From positions 1 through 33,535 of the forward strand of contig CALGKA010000076.1 in the NCBI GenBank assembly GCA_937927895.1: DNA of 33,535 nt. Reading direction: 5' to 3'. The stretch is from an uncultured Granulosicoccaceae bacterium. Its GTDB lineage: Bacteria > Pseudomonadota > Gammaproteobacteria > Granulosicoccales > Granulosicoccaceae. The translations under genes and the position numbers were made by a program. The notes under the pieces are model-generated. The model did no database searches and was not told where the DNA came from. It was given only the letters and a program-made list of their open reading frames with translations. Shown here in pieces: positions 29,216-33,535 of this stretch (the first letter of the stretch is position 1; each line of letters opens with the position of its first letter).

Positions 29216-30147
29216 GCACGATCTGCAGCCTGTGGAATTGTGCCGTTTTCCATGTAGAGATCAATATTGTCTGCCGCAATAACTGCGGCAGTGGCGACAG
29301 TCGTTGGTGCAGATATATGCGGAAGCACCGTTACATTTTTGTGTGACCAAAATACATGATCTGTAGCTAATGGTTCTTGTATAAATACATCAAGTACAGC
29401 ATGTTCTAAATGCTCGTTGTCTAGTGCTTTGAGTAAATCTTGCTCAACCACAATACTGCCTCGAGCAAAATTAATGATCGAAGCGCCTTTGGGGAGTTGG
29501 TTTAGTAGCTCTTCATCAAATAAGTTTTCGGTGTGCGGTGTGTGTGGCAATAAGATTATTGCAATATTGGTGTGCGGTAGAATTTCAGTAAGGCCTGCGT
29601 TGCCATGAAACGTTTCTACGTGATCGATTGTTTTCTTGCTTTTGCTCCAGCCTTTTACCGTAAAGCCGTTTTGTTGTAGCCGAGTTGCTGCCAGTGAGCC
29701 AAGTTTTCCGAGCCCGAAAACACTAATGTTCGTGTTTTGCGGTAACTCTAGCGGTAGTGGTGCCCACATCGATTGGTTTTGTTGGGCACGGTACTGTGGC
29801 ATATTTCGATGTAAGTAAAGGCTCCACGCAAGGGTGGCTTCAGCCATTGACTCTGCTAGCTGCGGGTCGGTAAGCCTTACCACTTGAATGTTCGGGTCAA
29901 TATCTGCGGCAAAGATTGTCTCAACACCTGCCCATAAGCTTTGAACCCACTTAAGCTTTGGCAGAAGAGTAAGTTGTGTGGGGTCTGGGTTTGCAACAAC
30001 TGCCATTTCTGCGTGTTGTTTTTCGTTCTCAGAAAGTTGGCCTATTGGTGCTAATTTGCAGTTCTTACTATGGGTGTTTATCACCTTGATCCATTCATCT
30101 TGTTCTTGAGTGCTAACTTGACCGATGAAGGGAGTAATTGAGTGCAT
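29203..30147 (-). CDS. GhrA-like D-2-hydroxyacid dehydrogenase (glyoxylate/hydroxypyruvate reductase)
   Basis: The 314-residue product has the NAD(P)-binding loop VFGLGKLGSLAA in the middle, and PKLKWVQSLWAGVE with ADPQLAESMAEATLAW-like LTDPQLAESMAEAT before it. The catalytic Arg is in NFARGSIVVEQDLL, the Glu in VFIQEPL and the His in VLPHISAPT. This set fits the GhrA branch that reduces glyoxylate and hydroxypyruvate in the cytoplasm, but the substrate is not certain. It stands alone, converging on the phosphorylase gene, and has its own promoter candidate (-10 TATAAT). The C-terminal codons are built from a 15-base tandem repeat, so the tail (ADRALGY) may vary between strains. Confidence 0.88.
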   Translation of the reverse strand: MHSITPFIGQVSTQEQDEWIKVINTHSKNCKLAPIGQLSENEKQHAEMAVVANPDPTQLTLLPKLKWVQSLWAGVETIFAADIDPNIQVVRLTDPQLAESMAEATLAWSLYLHRNMPQYRAQQNQSMWAPLPLELPQNTNISVFGLGKLGSLAATRLQQNGFTVKGWSKSKKTIDHVETFHGNAGLTEILPHTNIAIILLPHTPHTENLFDEELLNQLPKGASIINFARGSIVVEQDLLKALDNEHLEHAVLDVFIQEPLATDHVFWSHKNVTVLPHISAPTTVATAAVIAADNIDLYMENGTIPQAADRALGY

Positions 30148-30178
30148 GGTTGTTCGCTGCGTTTAGTGTTAGCACAGT

Positions 30179-30184
30179 ATTATA
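30179..30184 (-). promoter_or_regulatory. Candidate -10 box of the dehydrogenase gene
   Basis: The minus strand reads TATAAT exactly, 31 bases before the ATG at 30147. No good -35 box is found at 16-18 bases further upstream. Confidence 0.35.
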
Positions 30185-30221
30185 AAGAATAGCCAAATCG
30201 AAGCGTAAGTAAATATTGGAT

Positions 30222-32012
30222 CTAAAAGTTAAAGCGTCTGGAGAAACCGACATAAGCTCTGTAGTCATTGCTGGCTTCTGTCAGGCCCATAACCACACCG
30301 GCTGATATAAAAGTAGACGTATCTATCACCGATGAAGCCCCGAAGTTAAAAGAGCTTTCTATGCCTTTACTTCCTCTAACGGTTTGATCTTCAAAAAAAG
30401 CTGAACCAATAATGGCGTGGTTAAACGAAAAAATTAAAGAGGTCGAGGGGCTAGCGGCTAATAAAGTGCTGACAGAAAACTGGGTGATAGCACCTGCTTT
30501 AAAGCTGTCATTTTCAAAAGGAATAGTACGGCTGACACCGTAAGTGAAGACTAACGGATCTTGTCTCTTCGTGGCTCTAAGGCCAAGCTCTATAGTTTGT
30601 GAGTTGTCGCCAAATTGTATTTGGCCGTTGCTGGATCCCCAATCGGAGTCGTAGCCAATTCGAGCGATCACGTCCGGGCGGCGTCCTTTTTCTTGGGAGA
30701 GTGTTTTTGCAAAAGAAATAGCGAAGTCTCCGGTGCCCGTCGCGTTGCTGGCAATACCATCTACTTCACTACCTGATACTAAGACGTTTGTTTCACGATC
30801 AATGTTTTGCAAAGGTAACTGTACGCTGACTTGGGCATCACCCGGTAGGCCCAGGGCCATGCCTAGATTAACGCTGTACCGTGTGAAAATATCTTCTATC
30901 TCACCCACTGTGCTTGTTGTTTCACCTTCGTTGGTGATAGAAACTAATTCTGCTCGTGTACTGATATTGTAAGCGAAAGAAAAGTCTACGCTGACCTCAG
31001 CTTGTCTTTCCCTTAGTAATAACGCATTGATGCTAACTAGTGATCTTTCCAGTGCACGAGTAGCGGTGTCTTCATCGACTTCAAACAAGCCGGGCGCCGA
31101 TGGCCGTTGTGGTGCTTGTTGGGTTGTAGGTTGAGCTGGTGCAGTGGGTTGAGCCGGTGCAGTGCGTTGAGCCGGTGCAGTGCGTTGAGCCGGTGCAGTA
31201 GGTTGAGCCGGTGCAGTGCGTTGAGCCGGCGCAGTGGGTTGAGCCGGTGCAGTAGGTTGAGCCGGTGCAGTAGGTTGAGCCGGTGTAGTAGGTTGAGCTG
31301 GTGTAGTAGGCTGAGCTGGTGCAGTAGGTTGAGCTGGTGCAGTAGGTTGAGCTGGTGCAGTAGGTTGAGCTGGTGTAGTAGGCTGAGCTGGTGTAGTAGG
31401 TTGAGCTGGTGGAGTAGGTTGCGCTGGTGCAGTAGGTTGAGCTGGTGTAGTAGGTCGAGTCGGCGTAGCAGGTTGAGTTGGTGTTGTAGCTTGTGCGTTT
31501 GATGCAGCTTGTGCAGGGATGGTAGTAGAACTTGTTTGCCTTGCTTGTTCAGATTCGGTGCTTGTGTTGGTCGGTGTAGTGATGGTTTGATTCGTGTTTG
31601 TGTCACCTGCTATCTGTTCTATAGAAAAAACAACCTCAGAAGAGGTGTTGTTTTCTGTGTTTTCTATGGTGGGCTTGCTCTGTAGGTTGGGTGGATCTTC
31701 AGTCTTGATTTCATCAAAGCAGATAGTAAGGCCACAGTCGTTTACGCTATTGTTCGAACGTAAGTTTAAGGTGAGAGAGTTTGGAATTTGTATAACATCA
31801 CCCACTTCGAGGAATGCTGTGTTTAGATTATTGTAGCGCCGTACCGCCTCGATTGCTTCACTGGTGAAAGGTATTCCCGGATCTTGCAGGATAGAAGAGA
31901 TGCTGGCGTTTGGTGTTGCTGTGACTGAAATATCTTGCGTCAGTGCTTTTGAGGAATAGAAAATAGAGGCGAGTAACAACAGTAAAATAAACTTAGGACT
32001 AAAGTTTGTCAT
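30222..32012 (-). CDS. FapF-like outer-membrane barrel protein with Pro/Thr/Gln/Ala repeat linker
   Basis: The 596-residue protein has a signal peptide (MTNFSPKFILLLLLASIFYSS), then a small domain (about 30-85, ending FLEVGDVIQIPNSL, LysM-like in its last strand). A Ser/Thr/Asn-rich region follows, then twenty hexapeptides of type AQPTAP (residues 179-298) and a helical motif TATRALERSLVSINALLLRERQAEV (about 313-337). A beta-rich C-terminal half ends in RRFNF, with the terminal Phe usual for outer-membrane barrels. The ALERSL...LLLR motif leading into VSVDFSFAYN resembles FapF-type secretion channels. It is the last of three co-directional genes with the same AAGGA ribosome site. I infer an outer-membrane exit pore whose long linker spans the periplasm. 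Confidence 0.75.
   Translation of the reverse strand: MTNFSPKFILLLLLASIFYSSKALTQDISVTATPNASISSILQDPGIPFTSEAIEAVRRYNNLNTAFLEVGDVIQIPNSLTLNLRSNNSVNDCGLTICFDEIKTEDPPNLQSKPTIENTENNTSSEVVFSIEQIAGDTNTNQTITTPTNTSTESEQARQTSSTTIPAQAASNAQATTPTQPATPTRPTTPAQPTAPAQPTPPAQPTTPAQPTTPAQPTAPAQPTAPAQPTAPAQPTTPAQPTTPAQPTAPAQPTAPAQPTAPAQRTAPAQPTAPAQRTAPAQRTAPAQPTAPAQPTTQQAPQRPSAPGLFEVDEDTATRALERSLVSINALLLRERQAEVSVDFSFAYNISTRAELVSITNEGETTSTVGEIEDIFTRYSVNLGMALGLPGDAQVSVQLPLQNIDRETNVLVSGSEVDGIASNATGTGDFAISFAKTLSQEKGRRPDVIARIGYDSDWGSSNGQIQFGDNSQTIELGLRATKRQDPLVFTYGVSRTIPFENDSFKAGAITQFSVSTLLAASPSTSLIFSFNHAIIGSAFFEDQTVRGSKGIESSFNFGASSVIDTSTFISAGVVMGLTEASNDYRAYVGFSRRFNF
31119..31478 (-). repeat. Twenty 18-bp tandem repeats in the FapF-like gene
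   Basis: The + strand unit GGTTGAGCTGGTGCAGTA and its variants run with an exact 18-base period over 360 bases, encoding (A/T)Q(P/R)T(A/T/P)P. Most variation is at single positions: GCA/GTA gives Ala/Thr, and GGT/CGT gives Pro/Arg. The Arg variants cluster at the barrel-proximal end. All six frames stay open across it. Confidence 0.95.
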
Positions 32013-32066
32013 GAACGGTCTTCCTTGACTGTAGTGACAGCACTGCGTGCTGTCTGACTGCTTTCA

Positions 32067-32693
32067 TTATTTCAGCATAACAAAGTCGAGGGCACTAGGA
32101 AGTAATTTGTTTAGTTTTTCATCGTAGTTGTCTGACTTTACGACAAAACCGATTTTTCCTAGAGCGCCAAAGTCTATCCATGCTTCTTCAAATACAGATT
32201 TTGTAAGAATACGATTGCCCCACGCAGGGTCGGCTATAAGTACTCTGTTGTCTGCTATTGCACGAAAAATAACAAAATGATTGTAATCGTTTAGTCTGAC
32301 CGGAACAATAATGGGAGCTTGTTCAATTAAGTCGTCTAATTGAAGTTTGCCAAAGCCATTGCCTGCAAGGCCAATACTTTCAACATAGCGTTTAAGGTCT
32401 AGCAGCGAAAATCCCTGCTTGTATTTCAAGAGGTCTGGGTTTTCAATGTATTCTTTACGCTGAATTAGTGAAGTTGCAACTTCCTTTTCTGTGATCTCTA
32501 TGCCGTGTTGGTAGCGTAAAATAGTGGTTAGTGCAGCAGCGCCACAGCTTAGATCCCACTCCTGAAGCGTTACATTTTTCTGACGCATTTCAAGTAGTGA
32601 TACAACAGCGCTTGAAGCTGTATTGCAGTAGAACAAAAGCGCTAACACTATGCCAGCGGTTACATTGAGCTTGCTGCTTAATAGGTGTTTCAT
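32067..32693 (-). CDS. Sec-exported C39-family cysteine peptidase (FapD-like)
   Basis: The 208-residue protein has a signal peptide or N-terminal anchor (VTAGIVLALLFYCNTASSA, about 11-29) followed by one C39 peptidase domain. The oxyanion Gln44 and catalytic Cys50 are in QEWDLSCGAAALTTIL, His139 in YNHFVIFR and Asp155 in IADPAWG, so the full catalytic set is present. Unlike bacteriocin transporters, there is no ABC or membrane-channel domain, so it would act in the periplasm. C39 enzymes cut after double-glycine-type leaders, and such a motif is present in the gene just upstream. FapD of the Fap amyloid system is the closest known analogue in layout. AAGGA seven bases before the ATG supports the start. 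Confidence 0.88.
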   Translation of the reverse strand: MKHLLSSKLNVTAGIVLALLFYCNTASSAVVSLLEMRQKNVTLQEWDLSCGAAALTTILRYQHGIEITEKEVATSLIQRKEYIENPDLLKYKQGFSLLDLKRYVESIGLAGNGFGKLQLDDLIEQAPIIVPVRLNDYNHFVIFRAIADNRVLIADPAWGNRILTKSVFEEAWIDFGALGKIGFVVKSDNYDEKLNKLLPSALDFVMLK

Positions 32694-32758
32694 GACGACT
32701 TCCTTGTCGTATTATCGGAGTAACAAAGTCCGTGAGTGTAACACTCTAAGTAGCATTG

Positions 32759-33328
32759 TTATCTATTGCGACGTCGGTTGTGACGCGTCGGTGTTCTTGT
32801 TACCACTCGAACGGTTAGTGTGTTTGACTCTGTTATTGGGCCAGTTTGGTTCTGAGCTAATGCAGGGCCGCGTTCTCGGGTTCTTACTGTTACGCGCCCA
32901 TTGCGATTGATTCGTACTCTAATCACAGTGCTGCTACCGTCAGAATTTTGTATGGTTTGAACAGCTCTTAAAGATCGTAATTGTTCATCTGTGTCGAGGA
33001 TATAACCTGTTTCAGTGAATACCATGTCCCCGATCGCTTCGGCAGTGGCAGAACCTGTAGCAACTGTTCTAACACGGCCATTATTTTTTCTTCCATTTCT
33101 TCCATTTCTTGATTCAATATTGACGTCTGTGATCGTGATTGTCAGTGCATTGGCACCGCTCGCTGTGGCTGCGCTGGTCATGGTTAGTTTTACATAGCCT
33201 GCACTGATGCTGTCTAATTCGGAATCAGTGAGCGGCAGTGGCGCACTGAGCGCATTAAAAGATGAGAGAGATAGGGCGATACACAAAATAAAGAGAGGTA
33301 GGTTCTTAATGCTACTGATGGACTTCAT
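32759..33328 (-). CDS. Small Arg-rich exported protein with double-glycine-type leader motif (putative C39 cargo)
   Basis: The 189-residue protein has a signal peptide (about 1-28, LPLFILCIALSLSSFNALS). Directly after it is LTDSELDSISAG (33-44), which fits the pattern LSxxELxxIxGG of double-glycine leaders, with Ala-Gly in place of Gly-Gly. The rest (145 residues) alternates Thr/Val/Ile beta-strand-like stretches with Asn/Gly/Arg-rich turns (NGRNGRKNNGR, RINRNGRVTVRTRERG) and ends TRHNRRRNR. I do not recognise a family. It is the first gene of the C39/FapF-like unit. AAGGA seven bases before ATG 33328 decides this start over the TTG two codons upstream. Cargo status is inferred. Confidence 0.78.
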   Translation of the reverse strand: MKSISSIKNLPLFILCIALSLSSFNALSAPLPLTDSELDSISAGYVKLTMTSAATASGANALTITITDVNIESRNGRNGRKNNGRVRTVATGSATAEAIGDMVFTETGYILDTDEQLRSLRAVQTIQNSDGSSTVIRVRINRNGRVTVRTRERGPALAQNQTGPITESNTLTVRVVTRTPTRHNRRRNR

Positions 33329-33389
33329 GATCAATTCCTTTTAGTTAAAACAAGCGTCCGATGCTTAATTTGGTTTTATTGGCATTGCT

Positions 33390-33408
33390 CTTAGCGCAGT
33401 GCGCTAAG
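33390..33408. promoter_or_regulatory. 19-bp operator-like palindrome upstream of the C39 unit
   Basis: CTTAGCGCA-G-TGCGCTAAG is a perfect inverted repeat with 9-base arms and a single central base, 62 bases before ATG 33328. There is no T-run on either side, so a protein-binding site is more likely than a terminator. Its half TTAGCGC also forms the palindrome at 27048-27059. Confidence 0.5.
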
Positions 33409-33432
33409 TAAATCGTAAGTTAGTATTTTGCA

Positions 33433-33467
33433 TATTTTCCAGAAAGTCCAGTCTTGATTGGAAAATA
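33433..33467. repeat. Second inverted repeat upstream of the C39 unit
   Basis: TATTTTCCA (33433-33441) and TGGAAAATA (33459-33467) are perfect 9-base complements separated by 17 bases. A 10-base palindrome GTACTAGTAC follows at 33497-33506. With the palindrome at 33390 these suggest a densely regulated promoter region; no gene is visible between 33335 and the window end. Confidence 0.5.
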
Positions 33468-33535
33468 CTGCTAATGGATAGTCGAATATATGAAAAGTAC
33501 TAGTACATATAGATAAGAGGTTATAGCCCGTATGG

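Noticed and set aside
31119..31478. CRISPR-like periodic array
   Set aside because: Units are contiguous at 18 bases with no unique spacers, and they lie within one coding frame.
31037..31606. Long open frames on both strands across the repeat region (for example 31107-31502 on + and 31037-31606 on -)
   Set aside because: An 18-base repeat without stops keeps every frame open. These frames give Leu/Arg/Ser/Cys low-complexity peptides; only the frame joined to a signal peptide and barrel is credible.

Overview
The window looks like a chromosomal segment of a gammaproteobacterium, probably free-living and perhaps marine. The main evidence is the left block accA-tilS-pyrG-kdsA-eno-ftsB-ispD-ispF, a gene order typical of Gammaproteobacteria. 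A nagZ gene followed by an S-methyl-5'-thioinosine phosphorylase gene, an arrangement I know from Pseudomonas, fits the same placement. Base composition is moderate and no insertion sequences, phage genes, tRNAs, rRNAs or CRISPR arrays are visible.

Layout. (1) Positions 1-7800, + strand: housekeeping genes for fatty-acid, nucleotide, Kdo, glycolytic, division and isoprenoid functions. They are tightly packed, with accA/tilS and pyrG/kdsA overlapping. A strong minus-strand terminator at 7863-7890 ends the next gene and marks a convergent boundary. The truD/surE/rpoS segment that often follows ispF is absent. (2) 7916-9667, - strand: a DUF937 protein with fifteen 11-residue Ala/Asn repeats, one membrane segment and an 8-residue repeat tail. 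(3) 10040-11962, - strand: a membrane GGDEF/EAL protein whose GGDEF site is degenerate (DSDRF), so it is probably a c-di-GMP phosphodiesterase. (4) 12135-26991, - strand: a long unidirectional cluster, in transcription order DUF4159, VWA membrane protein, caspase-fold protein lacking the Cys, TPR protein with an HELAH metallopeptidase core, MoxR AAA+ ATPase, DUF58, BatA-like VWA protein, DUF4175 giant coiled-coil protein, and a DNA-deoxyinosine-type glycosylase. It is a MoxR/Bat-type envelope machine with two unusual peptidase-fold members. (5) 27295-29134, + strand: nagZ and methylthioinosine phosphorylase (cell-wall recycling, and purine/methionine salvage). (6) 29203-30147, - strand: a GhrA-like 2-hydroxyacid dehydrogenase, next to four perfect-period 15-bp tandem repeats. 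(7) 30222-33328, - strand: a three-gene unit encoding a small Arg-rich exported protein, a Sec-exported C39 cysteine peptidase and a FapF-like outer-membrane barrel protein with a 20 x 6-residue Pro/Thr/Gln/Ala linker.

The best candidate for an undescribed system is unit (7). The small protein has a Sec signal peptide followed by a segment (LTDSELDSISAG) matching the double-glycine leader pattern that C39 peptidases cut. This suggests Sec export, periplasmic C39 processing and exit through the outer-membrane barrel. The logic resembles the Fap amyloid pathway (FapD plus FapF), but with a different, highly basic cargo. The second candidate is the MoxR/Bat cluster with its pseudo-caspase and TPR-gluzincin.
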